From Nostoc sp. ATCC 53789 (GTDB taxonomy: Bacteria; Cyanobacteriota; Cyanobacteriia; Cyanobacteriales; Nostocaceae), in NCBI RefSeq assembly GCF_009873495.1, contig NZ_CP046703.1:744001-808000 (forward strand): a stretch of 64,000 bases of DNA. Reading direction: 5' to 3'. Below, piece by piece: positions 54,199 to 62,749 of the stretch. The notes beneath the pieces are model-generated. The model was not told the origin of the DNA and made no database searches. It was given only the letters and a program-made list of their open reading frames with translations. The position numbers and the translations under genes are program-made. Every line of letters starts with the position of its first letter. Positions within the stretch are counted from its first letter, which is position 1.

Positions 54199-54987
54199 AT
54201 GAGTGATGCCTACGGCGGGCTAAGTCTACGCTGGACACTGAGAGGAAAGAAAGCACTGATTACAGGTGCTACCAAAGGCATTGGACTAGCTGTTGCCAAT
54301 GAGTTCTTATCTCTAGGTGCAGAAGTCATAATTGTGGCACGGAATTCTCAAGATGTTGACCAACAACTAATTATCTGGCGAGAATTAGGATTACCTGCTT
54401 ATGGAATTACGGCAGATGTTGCAACTGCTGAGGGGCGACAAGCCATTTTTGAGCAGGTTGGCAAAACCTGGGATAAATTAGACATCCTGGTTAATAATGT
54501 GGGAACCAATATCAGCAAAAAAGTAGTAGACTACACGGCTGCTGAATATCAGTTCATCATCCAGACAAACCAGATATCAATTTTTGAGATGTGCCGTCTG
54601 TTTTACCCTCTGCTGCAAAATGGGGAAAATAGCAGCATTGTAAATATAAGTTCTGTGGCGGGTTTAGTCTCAAACCGTACAGGCGCTCCTTATGGTATGA
54701 CTAAAGCGGCTATAAATCAACTGACGCGATCGCTATCAGTTGAATGGGCTGGCGATCAAATTAGGGTAAATACCGTAGCACCTTGGGCTATTCGCACTCC
54801 TCTAACCGAGTCTGTACTCGATAACCAAGATTTTCTCAAATTAGTTCTGTCCCAAACACCTATGGGAAGAGTTGGTCAACCAGAAGAAGTAGCGGGTTTA
54901 GTAGCATTTCTTTGTATGCCTGCGGCATCTTTCATCACTGGACAATGTATCACTGTCGATGGTGGTTTTTTGGCTTTCGGTTTTTAA
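54199..54987 (+). CDS. Short-chain dehydrogenase (tropinone reductase-like) with a 7-residue insertion
   Basis: This 262-residue NAD(P)-dependent oxidoreductase has a cofactor site GATKGIGLA (about 23-31), NNVG (99-102), and catalytic Ser151/152, Tyr165 and Lys169 (YGMTK). Residues 4-10 (AYGGLSL) come from the third copy of the 21-bp repeat. Without it the N-terminus would read [13 protein letters not shown], as is normal for this family. The inserted residues lie before the first beta strand, so activity may persist. Substrate unknown. Confidence 0.9.
   Translation: MSDAYGGLSLRWTLRGKKALITGATKGIGLAVANEFLSLGAEVIIVARNSQDVDQQLIIWRELGLPAYGITADVATAEGRQAIFEQVGKTWDKLDILVNNVGTNISKKVVDYTAAEYQFIIQTNQISIFEMCRLFYPLLQNGENSSIVNISSVAGLVSNRTGAPYGMTKAAINQLTRSLSVEWAGDQIRVNTVAPWAIRTPLTESVLDNQDFLKLVLSQTPMGRVGQPEEVAGLVAFLCMPAASFITGQCITVDGGFLAFGF
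54205..54231 (-). repeat. 21-bp small dispersed repeat in a HIP1-like site (copy 3), translated
   Basis: The insert is 54208-54228, between GAT (54205-54207) and CGC (54229-54231). Deletion gives AGTGATCGCTGG, one base from a HIP1 octamer. It is the reverse complement orientation of copies 1 and 2, and in this orientation the seven codons are all sense. Confidence 0.85.
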
Positions 54988-55079
54988 GTCTCAAAGCCAG
55001 ATCCATCCACGAGGTAGAAGAAACTACTTACAAAATTCCGTATTGTAGAATTGCTGTCTTAAACTCAGGAAAAACGCCC

Positions 55080-55799
55080 GTGGTTCCAATTAGCGATAAT
55101 AATCCCACAAAAATCACGCCTTATGTAACTTATGGGTTGATTGCTGCCAACGTCCTCGCTTTTCTTTATGAAGCAAGTCTTCCCCCACAAGCATTAAATG
55201 GATTTTTACACCTTGCGGCTGTAGTTCCACGAGAACTCAGCCTCAGCTTTGGTGGTATCTCTGTACATCAACCAGTACCAGAATGGGCAACTTTGATTAC
55301 CTCGCAATTCTTACATGGTGGTTTCTTGCACTTAGCAGGTAATATGCTGTTCCTCTGGATTTTTGGTAACAACGTTGAAGATAAATTAGGTCATGCCAAA
55401 TATTTACTATTTTATTTATCTTGCGGTGTTTTGGCAGCATTAACACAGTGGTTCTTCGCTCAAGATTCTAGCATTCCATCTTTGGGTGCGAGTGGTGCGA
55501 TCGCAGGCATTCTAGGAGCATACATTCTCCGCTTTCCCAATGCTGAAGTTCTCGGCATAGTGCCTTTAGGAATTTTCTTCCCAACTTTCCGTGTCCCGGC
55601 ATATTTCTTTTTGGGATTCTGGTTTCTCGAACAAGCTTTCTATGGGCTTGCTAGCCTCGAAACACGTACTAATATCGGTATGGAAAGCGGCGGTATTGCC
55701 TACTGGGCCCATGCAGGTGGGTTTATCTTTGGGGCAATTCTCGGCCCTCTGTTGGGTTTGTTTAACGATAAATCACAGGAAGAATCTTGGTATAAATGA
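55080..55799 (+). CDS. Rhomboid-family intramembrane serine protease (first of a pair), GTG start
   Basis: This six-helix membrane protease has active-site Ser in LGASGAIAGILGAY and His in YWAHAGGFIFG; HGGFLHLAGNMLFLWIFGNN is the family helix-2 signature. About 239 residues from GTG 55080 (VPISDNNPTKITPYVTY after the initiator). An ATG upstream (54912) overlaps the dehydrogenase gene in another frame and is unlikely. A close paralogue follows at 55918. Substrates unknown. Confidence 0.85.
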   Translation: MVPISDNNPTKITPYVTYGLIAANVLAFLYEASLPPQALNGFLHLAAVVPRELSLSFGGISVHQPVPEWATLITSQFLHGGFLHLAGNMLFLWIFGNNVEDKLGHAKYLLFYLSCGVLAALTQWFFAQDSSIPSLGASGAIAGILGAYILRFPNAEVLGIVPLGIFFPTFRVPAYFFLGFWFLEQAFYGLASLETRTNIGMESGGIAYWAHAGGFIFGAILGPLLGLFNDKSQEESWYK

Positions 55800-55917
55800 T
55801 TTTTTATTGGAACTATCAATAAGACTGATTGATTTAATAGGTGAAATTGCCTAAGCTTCGCAACTACTAGCCTTACAAGCTATATTGCAATTAGCCAATA
55901 ATTTAGGAAAAACACCT

Positions 55918-56589
55918 GTGTTTCCCCTCTACGACGAAAATCCGACGCGAATCACCCCGTATTTCACCTACGGGTTAATTGGCATGAATATTGTAGTTTT
56001 TCTCCACGAGGTAAGCCTGTCAAATGCACAATTGAGTCAGTTTTTAAGTCAGTATGCGGTAGTACCTCAAGAGTTAACCACTAATTTGAGTGGAGAGTGG
56101 ATAACATTATTTACGTCACAATTTTTACACGGTGGTTGGTGGCACTTAATCTCAAATATGTTGTTTCTCTGGGTTTTTGGAAACAATATTGAAGATCGAT
56201 TAGGTCATGCCAAATATCTAATTTTTTATTTGGCGTGTGGTGCTTTAGCTGCCTTATGCCAATGGTTTATTGGTATGAATTCTGAGATTCCTTCCTTGGG
56301 GGCAAGTGGTGCAATTTCTGGGGTTTTGGGTGCGTACATCATCCGCTTTCCCCACGCTAAAGTCATGACCTTAGTTTTTTTGGGGATTTTCATCACCACA
56401 ATCAGAATTCCAGCACTAGTGATAATTGGACTTTTCTTTGTGCAGAATGTTATATCTGGTCTTGCTACCTTACAAACAGCTGCTCAGATGACTGTACAAA
56501 CCGGTGGAGTTGCTTATTGGGCGCATATCGGGGGTTTTGTTTTTGGGGTAATTCTTGCTCCCCTGTTTGGGTTGTTTAGGCAGGACTAA
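55918..56589 (+). CDS. Rhomboid-family intramembrane serine protease (second of a pair), GTG or TTG start
   Basis: The paralogue of the preceding gene has Ser in LGASGAISGVLGAY and His in YWAHIGGFVFG, with HGGWWHLISNMLFLWVFGNN. The GTG at 55918 fits the paralogue's start (FPLYDENPTRITPYFTY). A TTG at 55885 would add MQLANNLGKTP. Both genes are preceded by a similar (N)xGKTPV stretch, so the duplication includes upstream DNA or the true starts lie slightly earlier. Confidence 0.83.
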   Translation: MFPLYDENPTRITPYFTYGLIGMNIVVFLHEVSLSNAQLSQFLSQYAVVPQELTTNLSGEWITLFTSQFLHGGWWHLISNMLFLWVFGNNIEDRLGHAKYLIFYLACGALAALCQWFIGMNSEIPSLGASGAISGVLGAYIIRFPHAKVMTLVFLGIFITTIRIPALVIIGLFFVQNVISGLATLQTAAQMTVQTGGVAYWAHIGGFVFGVILAPLFGLFRQD

Positions 56590-56675
56590 ATACAGCATTT
56601 TCTGTCTAAATTCATAGCGAAAAAATTGCTAGCTATCAAACCTCTGCGTTAACCTTTGCTTACTTACCCAGTGAG

Positions 56676-56708
56676 AATGCGTTCGCGTAGCGTCTCGTAG
56701 AGAAGCGC
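56676..56708. repeat. Small dispersed repeat near the Wzc-like gene
   Basis: GAGAATGCGTTCGCGTAGCG followed by TCTCGTAGAGAAGCGCC, of the same GCGTAGC-GTCTCGTAGAGAAG type as at 15696-15731, 25096-25126 and inside the two 156-bp elements. It lies between the rhomboid gene end and the 3' end of the Wzc-like gene. Confidence 0.75.
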
Positions 56709-56740
56709 CCATACAACATTGAAATTTACCTATTGGGATA

Positions 56741-58915
56741 TCAGTTTTTGCTAGCAGCTGCTGAAACTTCTTCTGATTCTTCTACCTCAGATGTAAATGT
56801 TGATGATTGTGCAACTTCTTCAGGTACAGAAACAATGATATCAGCACCATTAATAATTGCTCCTAACAACCCCAGTTCAGCTTCTACCAATTGATCAACA
56901 GCTTCACCTAACATATTCTCTTGTGTGTAGTGTGGCCGTGTCACTAATACGATCCCATCACTGTAAGGTTGGATTAACAGAGGATCATTCGATATGCTGA
57001 GTGGGCTAGTATCTAAAATAACTAAATCAAAGCGTTCGCGGACATCCTCAATTAGCCGCCGCATTTCGCTAGATTCCAGAATAGCAGCAGATTGGCGCAC
57101 AGGGCCAGGGCTTGGAAGAATGTATAAATTTTCTACATCAGGAACTAAACGGATACATTCACTTAAGTTAGCGTAATAACGTAGGGGTTCAATCGAGGCA
57201 TCGGGATCAGGAATTACTTTCAGAGATGTAGAACGGGAAGGCGATCGCAAATCTGTTTCGATAATCAAGGTTCTTTTACCAGCACGGGCAGAAGCTATAC
57301 CCAAGTTATAAGCACTTGCTGTCTTACCCTCTAAGCTACTGGTGCTAGTAATCAACACCACTTTTAAGTTTTTACCACCTATCCGGCGCAGATTACTGCG
57401 GAATTTCTCATAAAATTCTAAATAAGGAGAATCAGCAGAAATGACCACCGGTACTGCCTCTTTATCCAAATCATCAACTGGCATTAAAGGCAATTCTCCC
57501 AACACTGCCACTTCCCGTTGCTTGAGGCTCTCGCGAATATCCTCTCTGGTTTTGAAAGTCCCTTCCAGCGCTCCCAACAAGAATATTACCCCACCACCAA
57601 TCACCACACCTAAGAAACCGCCTACAGCAAGGGTAATAGGTACACTCTTCGGGGGTTTGATGTCGGCAGCAGCTGTGGGTCGTCTGGCAATGCTGAGGCT
57701 GCTAGTAGTTTCTGCCTCTGCGGTTTTAGCATCGGTTAGCTTTACCTGCATTTGGTCGTAGATGGATTTTTTGAGGGCAACCTCCTGTTCTAAACGCGAT
57801 CGCTCTAATTGCTTATTGGGTATCAGAGAATACTCTTGCCGTAGTCGCGCTTCTTGTTGGATCTCTTGAACTAATTGTTGTTGCAGCGTCTCCCGTTGGG
57901 TTTGCAAAGACACCATTTGGTTTGCCAATTGCTGGCGGGCTGGATCTAAGCTGCTTTGGGTGCGAATACCTGCAACGCTACCCTGAAGCGGAGCCGCCGT
58001 CCCATCACCACCTAATACCTCAGATGCACGTTGTTGCAGCAATTCTTCAGCCGCTTGTTTCTGACGCATTAGCTGAATCATCGTTGGGTGTTCCGGTCGC
58101 AAATCCTTTCTGAGTACGGCAATTTGCGACTCACTTTGATAAATTTGCGCTCGTAAGTTCCCAATAATTGGATCGGCACTCAAAGCAGAAGAAACATAAG
58201 CCTGTCCGACTGTTAAGCCTAACTTATTTTGTAAACTGCGAATTTGACCATCAACCCCAGAAATAGTTAATTGCATCTGCCGTTGGAGATTTTGGCTAGC
58301 AGTAACAGCGCTTAACAAGCTGCCATTCTCGGCTGCTAATATTGCTGTTCGTTCGATGCGATCGTACTGTTCCAGCTTCTTTTCAGCAACTTGCAATTCT
58401 CGTTTAGCTTGTGGTACGCGATCGTTAATCTTTTCAATAATTGCTTGTAATCGGCCAGTATTGATATCACTACTCAACTTGATCATTGCTTGCATCAATT
58501 CCGCCAAGACCTGTATACCTCGTTTGGGATCAGTATCTACATATTTCAATTCCAAAATACTAGATTCCAATTCTCCAGTTCTGGGGTTTTTTTTAGGAAC
58601 AGAAAGGACGACACTGTTACCCAGCTTTGTCGGTTTGACACCAACTTTTTCTGCCACTGCTGCAATTATTTGATTGGAGAGTAAAACTTCCTGATTCAGT
58701 TCTTTTCCTTGCTGTTGGATTTCTGTACCAGTTGCAGAGAAAGAAACTGGTGGGCCACTATAGGTAAGTGCGGCAGATGCTATATAGCTAGTAGGTGGCT
58801 CTGGTTGCATAGCTACCAAAGTCGACCCTACTATAACTAGACCAAAACTAGCTAGTCCAATCCACTTGTACTTATCAAAAGCAATAAGATAGCGCTTAAC
58901 AATTGGTGGGGTCAT
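56741..58915 (-). CDS. Wzc-like polysaccharide copolymerase / autokinase-type protein
   Basis: An inner-membrane protein of about 724 residues that would control chain length and export of exopolysaccharide. A Wzz domain is bounded by two membrane helices (about 18-38 and 430-450), with long coiled coils between. A cytoplasmic ATPase follows: Walker A-like SSLEGKTASA, A' region TLIIETDLRSPSRS, Walker B LVILDTSPLS. The C-terminal tail (EEVAQSSTFTSEVEESEEVS) is acidic and has no tyrosine cluster. The start at 58915 (MTPPIVKRYLIA) has GGAG at good spacing. It lies downstream of the Wza-like gene. Confidence 0.88.
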   Translation of the reverse strand: MTPPIVKRYLIAFDKYKWIGLASFGLVIVGSTLVAMQPEPPTSYIASAALTYSGPPVSFSATGTEIQQQGKELNQEVLLSNQIIAAVAEKVGVKPTKLGNSVVLSVPKKNPRTGELESSILELKYVDTDPKRGIQVLAELMQAMIKLSSDINTGRLQAIIEKINDRVPQAKRELQVAEKKLEQYDRIERTAILAAENGSLLSAVTASQNLQRQMQLTISGVDGQIRSLQNKLGLTVGQAYVSSALSADPIIGNLRAQIYQSESQIAVLRKDLRPEHPTMIQLMRQKQAAEELLQQRASEVLGGDGTAAPLQGSVAGIRTQSSLDPARQQLANQMVSLQTQRETLQQQLVQEIQQEARLRQEYSLIPNKQLERSRLEQEVALKKSIYDQMQVKLTDAKTAEAETTSSLSIARRPTAAADIKPPKSVPITLAVGGFLGVVIGGGVIFLLGALEGTFKTREDIRESLKQREVAVLGELPLMPVDDLDKEAVPVVISADSPYLEFYEKFRSNLRRIGGKNLKVVLITSTSSLEGKTASAYNLGIASARAGKRTLIIETDLRSPSRSTSLKVIPDPDASIEPLRYYANLSECIRLVPDVENLYILPSPGPVRQSAAILESSEMRRLIEDVRERFDLVILDTSPLSISNDPLLIQPYSDGIVLVTRPHYTQENMLGEAVDQLVEAELGLLGAIINGADIIVSVPEEVAQSSTFTSEVEESEEVSAAASKN

Positions 58916-59126
58916 GGTCGCTTCGCTCCAATTCAAAATTCAAAATTTAAAATTTAGGAAGCACCAAACTAAAGATAGTGGTTTTGATAAAAGAACGCTA
59001 TCAACTTCATACTATATATTGGTTGATATGTTTAATATTTTTACATTCACGAATTCAAAGACCAGTTGGAGATGTGGCTTCCTACACTCCCAACTATTTC
59101 CAGATTGTATCCTTCTTTTAGAGTTA

Positions 59127-60491
59127 CTAATTTGACCCGCCACCGAAGTTGTCAAAAAATCGGAGAAAGGATTGAACGTTGAAGAAAGGTTGGGTAATGG
59201 TAGTTAGAAAATTAGTAATTCTACCTATGAGGTTACGACCAACAACAATAACATCATTATCTTGAAGCGCCACATTTTGAGACGCATCGCCTCCTAGAGC
59301 TTTTTTAGCATCAAGTTTCTGGGTAACAGCTTTACCTTGTTCAGGATCAAAGCGAACGAGAGCGATATCTCGGAGATTAGCAGTATCAAGATTTACTCCT
59401 CCCAAAGCATCTACAAACGTACTGCCATTAGGCAGTGCTTGAATAGATAGACCTCCCGCAGCGTAGTTTAAAACCCGGACTCTAATCTGTGGTGTGGCTA
59501 AGGATGAACGTGCTACCAAATTGCGGTCATAACCGTCATCATTACCAACTTCACGACGGGGGATGAGTATCGCATCTCCATCTTGTAAGCGTAAATTAGG
59601 GATTGAACCGCCATTTTGCAGTGCTGCATATAAGTCAATAGTTTGTGAAATCACAGAACCATCAATTAACTTGCGGCGTACTTGTATTTGTCGCAGGTCT
59701 GCATTCAACGTTGAACCCCCAGATATTAGCAAGGCATCAGCAACGCGGGGTGTTGCTGAATTAATCGGATAAATTCCTGGTCTGAATATTTCTCCACTAA
59801 CGGTAACTTGAACTGGTCGCGCCCCTGCCAAAGATACTACTATGATTGGATCTGGGAAAAAGCGACTTAAACCCAAGCGAATTTTTTCTTGAGCTTCTTC
59901 TAAAGTTAAACCTTGTAATGACACCGTTCCCACTTGCGGTACTACGATGGTGCCTTCGGGACTAATTACAGCTTGAAAACTTAAGTCTTGACGCTGCGCG
60001 GCTAAGGCTAAAACTATTACTGGATCGACAACATAACGATTTAAACCCAAGCGAATTTTTTCTTGAGCTTCTTCTAAAGTTAAACCTTGTAAAGAAACTG
60101 TTCCCAGTAGTGGCACTACAATGTTACCTTCTGGGTTGATTGAAGCTTGAAAACTCAAATCTGGAAAGCGTTGAACCGAAACGCTAATTCCATCACCTAT
60201 GCCTAAGCGGTATGGGCCAGGAGGACGCTGAAGTACAACGCCAATTATATCTCCTGGCCCTAAGAGGTAGCGGCTGAGTTGGCTGGAAGTTTCGTCATTT
60301 GCACCTGTGGGTATAACCTCAGTCTCAGTACCTGGCACAGGCGAGGGGGGTTGCCTTGGTGATTGTCCTTGAGATGGAAAAGGCTGGGCAACGACAAGTT
60401 GGATAGGTGTTATTAAAAAAACTCCTACTTGAAGACTAACAAAACAAAGGGCGCTGAATGCACGCATATAAGAAGTGGGATCTATGAACAT
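59127..60491 (-). CDS. Wza-like polysaccharide export protein with a duplicated domain
   Basis: This 454-residue periplasmic/outer-membrane polysaccharide export protein has a signal segment to about 35, then a Pro/Ser-rich linker. Two consecutive export-type units follow: DLSFQASINPEGNIVVPLLG at 111 and DLSFQAVISPEGTIVVPQVG at 169 (58-residue period). The SLQGLTLEEAQEKIRLGL stretch is identical in both. A SLBB-type region (VSGEIFRPGIYPINSATPRV) and a C-terminal part with PLPNG-type repeats complete it. It works with the Wzc-like protein 191 bp downstream. Confidence 0.87.
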   Translation of the reverse strand: MFIDPTSYMRAFSALCFVSLQVGVFLITPIQLVVAQPFPSQGQSPRQPPSPVPGTETEVIPTGANDETSSQLSRYLLGPGDIIGVVLQRPPGPYRLGIGDGISVSVQRFPDLSFQASINPEGNIVVPLLGTVSLQGLTLEEAQEKIRLGLNRYVVDPVIVLALAAQRQDLSFQAVISPEGTIVVPQVGTVSLQGLTLEEAQEKIRLGLSRFFPDPIIVVSLAGARPVQVTVSGEIFRPGIYPINSATPRVADALLISGGSTLNADLRQIQVRRKLIDGSVISQTIDLYAALQNGGSIPNLRLQDGDAILIPRREVGNDDGYDRNLVARSSLATPQIRVRVLNYAAGGLSIQALPNGSTFVDALGGVNLDTANLRDIALVRFDPEQGKAVTQKLDAKKALGGDASQNVALQDNDVIVVGRNLIGRITNFLTTITQPFFNVQSFLRFFDNFGGGSN

Positions 60492-60847
60492 CGGTGCAGA
60501 AAAAATGATATGAGAATTATTCGCGCCGAGTCGTTATTTTACTCTATAAATGTCCCCAATGTCTCTGGAGTCTGCAAGTATTTACCAAGAAAAAGAGAAG
60601 AACTTTACTAAATTTAAATACTAACTTCATATTATTAACATCTTTTGGCTAAGTTTTAGGCTGAATGCAATTTATAAAGATAAGTAGGTTGGCGCAATTA
60701 AAGCTAACTAGCAAGGGCTGTCATTTGTCCTTTGTCATTGGTCATTAGTAAGGACTTTAAGACTATTTACGTTTCATAACATAATTTGGTTTATTTCTAC
60801 CAACTTACTTCTGATGAATCTCTGCACAAGGGCATTCATCAGATACT
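60492..60847. other. Intergenic stretch of 356 bp with heptamer repeats
   Basis: It carries heptamer-type repeats (CATTTGTCCTTTGTCATTGG and more, 60719-60750) upstream of the Wza-like gene. No gene was seen; frames here on the minus strand run into the 60848-61573 gene in another phase. Confidence 0.55.
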
Positions 60848-61573
60848 TTACAAAGGGCCTGCCATCAATGTACTTTGCACGGTTTCCCCCATAGACTTGG
60901 CTAAAGACCAAGATTGTTCTACCTGCCCTAAAGGTTCCATCGGGATTAGAATGCTCACGCTTACCCAGGGAATACGTTGCTTGCGCCACTGGGCCACTTG
61001 ATCTGCCAAGAACCAATGGAAAGGTGATGGATTTCCGCCGTCTGGCATGGCGTACCATTGCAAGACAGCGAAGGTTTGCTGTGGTGTGGCAGCACGAAAG
61101 AACCTAGCTTCTACTTTAGTTTCAACAACATTAGAAGCCAACTTTTCAGACTGTTTCACAGTAAATTCGGCAGAACGAGATTGCGCTATATCCCACTTTC
61201 CCCAGCGCGATCTTCCCCAGCCGTTAACATCTGTCCACTCTACCTCTGGTTGATCCATAGGCCCATTTTGCGGTAGCAAAAGCAGGATTGCCTGGGATTG
61301 TGAACCTTCTTTTTTCATTACCTGCAAAGACCATTTATGTTCACCAATTTGCTGTTCTGATTGTTCAATAGTTTGCCAACCAGGAAGGGCTAACCCAGTG
61401 TTGCGGATCTGTTTTAACTCGTGGAGATTAGTAACAGGTAGCGGCTGTTTCCATTGCCAATGTCCTGTTAGATATCCGGGAATCCCTCCTATTGCTAGCA
61501 GTAGTAGCAATAACAAAAGTGCTGCTACCTGATTGAACTGGTTTTCTTTGAAAAACTTGGAGAATGAAATCAT
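60848..61573 (-). CDS. Cyanoexosortase B system-associated protein
   Basis: This 241-residue protein has one N-terminal membrane helix (AALLLLLLLLAIGGIPGYLT, about 18-37) and a periplasmic domain. Stretches such as GLALPGWQTIEQSEQQIGEH and TFAVLQWYAMPDGGNPSPFH match the partner usually encoded beside cyanoexosortase B. The exosortase gene lies 192 bp upstream on the same strand. It probably assists sorting or processing; mechanism unknown. Confidence 0.85.
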   Translation of the reverse strand: MISFSKFFKENQFNQVAALLLLLLLLAIGGIPGYLTGHWQWKQPLPVTNLHELKQIRNTGLALPGWQTIEQSEQQIGEHKWSLQVMKKEGSQSQAILLLLPQNGPMDQPEVEWTDVNGWGRSRWGKWDIAQSRSAEFTVKQSEKLASNVVETKVEARFFRAATPQQTFAVLQWYAMPDGGNPSPFHWFLADQVAQWRKQRIPWVSVSILIPMEPLGQVEQSWSLAKSMGETVQSTLMAGPL

Positions 61574-61765
61574 CAGTAAAATTTGTGATACTTAGGCAAA
61601 ATTTTACTTTATAAAATCACACCATGAGTTCAGTAATATTTATGAGTAGATTAAGAGGGAGGGGAGCAGGGAAAAGGGGACAAGAGAGGTGAGAACTTGA
61701 AACAAGTCTTTCCCCTTGTCCCCAATTCTCCTTGTCCCCAAGTCCTCTTCCCAATGCCCATAGTT

Positions 61766-62659
61766 CTAACTTTCTGTTTCTTGCTCAGTTTCTAGAGATG
61801 CTGAAAAATAGCTATTAATCCAATTCAGTAGGGGTACTAATGACACCAGCATACAAGCAGAGTATAAGTCACCACCCCAACCTTCATGTAGCCATTTAAA
61901 AGCTGCTTCTTGACCTGTGCCGTGAAAGAAAGTCAGTAAAGTGTTACGAATGATATTGGCAGTAGTACTAACGATCGCAGCAAGAGATAAAAACGATATG
62001 GTTGTGCGCCGTGAAGATAAAGCATCTGTCCAATAAAGCAGCATCAAGCCAACGTAGAGAGTCGTGAACAACATTTTCAACCCTGCACAATAGGGGGCAA
62101 CTTCTACAATGCGTCCTCCCACGTAGAGATTGATTTCATTTACTGTTACGTCCATACCAAATTGATTCAATATGAAACCTGCCGTACCAGCAATGAAGCT
62201 TTGCAGAGGCAAGGTATAGGGCGCAATGAGATAGGGTGCTGCTGTCGGGGTGGCTAAAAATACCAGTAGCAGGGGGAATCCTTGCGATCGCAAACCTGCT
62301 ATTCCTTTAAACCACAAACATAATCCTGCCAGGATAACGGGCAAGGAAAGGTTAACCCACTCTGTAACACCACTAAGATAAAACACTGCCCCTAGTAACA
62401 ATAAAACAGCGCTCAAAGGATGTGTGGTATCTGGTAAACGTTTCCACTTTTTTCGGTTTATCCAGGCCAGATAAGCCGCAAATGGTAAACCAATAATTCC
62501 GTGGCTGAAATATTCGTGTTCTGTACTGATATTTTTGTTCAGCCAACCATCCAACCAGTGTAGCAATATAGGCGCATAAAGCAGCAGCAAAACGCCTATA
62601 ATAGCTAGATTCAATAAGTCTGAGGCGTTTCTTTTTTTAATCTGTTGCTGGAGTGCCAT
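61766..62659 (-). CDS. Cyanoexosortase B
   Basis: This 297-residue integral membrane transpeptidase-type enzyme recognises PEP-CTERM tails. The exosortase triad is visible: Cys191 in EVAPYCAGLKML, Arg238 in NIIRNTLL, His246 in TFFHGTG. Eight or so hydrophobic helices. It is encoded within the exopolysaccharide block, as exosortases usually are, with its associated protein downstream. A likely substrate is encoded at 42577-43662 (PEP-CTERM tail). An upstream ATG could shift the start slightly. Confidence 0.92.
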   Translation of the reverse strand: MALQQQIKKRNASDLLNLAIIGVLLLLYAPILLHWLDGWLNKNISTEHEYFSHGIIGLPFAAYLAWINRKKWKRLPDTTHPLSAVLLLLGAVFYLSGVTEWVNLSLPVILAGLCLWFKGIAGLRSQGFPLLLVFLATPTAAPYLIAPYTLPLQSFIAGTAGFILNQFGMDVTVNEINLYVGGRIVEVAPYCAGLKMLFTTLYVGLMLLYWTDALSSRRTTISFLSLAAIVSTTANIIRNTLLTFFHGTGQEAAFKWLHEGWGGDLYSACMLVSLVPLLNWINSYFSASLETEQETES

Positions 62660-62749
62660 GATTTTTATTGGTCATTGGTCATTTGCAAAGGACAACTGAC
62701 AAAGAACAAATGTCTAATTGTTGGATGCACATATAAGTATGAATTAAAT

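Noticed and set aside
54912..55079. Longer N-terminus for the first rhomboid protein from ATG 54912.
   Set aside because: It overlaps the end of the dehydrogenase in another frame and the residues are unlike rhomboid proteins.
60774..61058. 94-codon minus-strand frame ending near 60774.
   Set aside because: Overlaps the exosortase-associated gene in another phase and contains a Ser/Arg-rich shadow translation.
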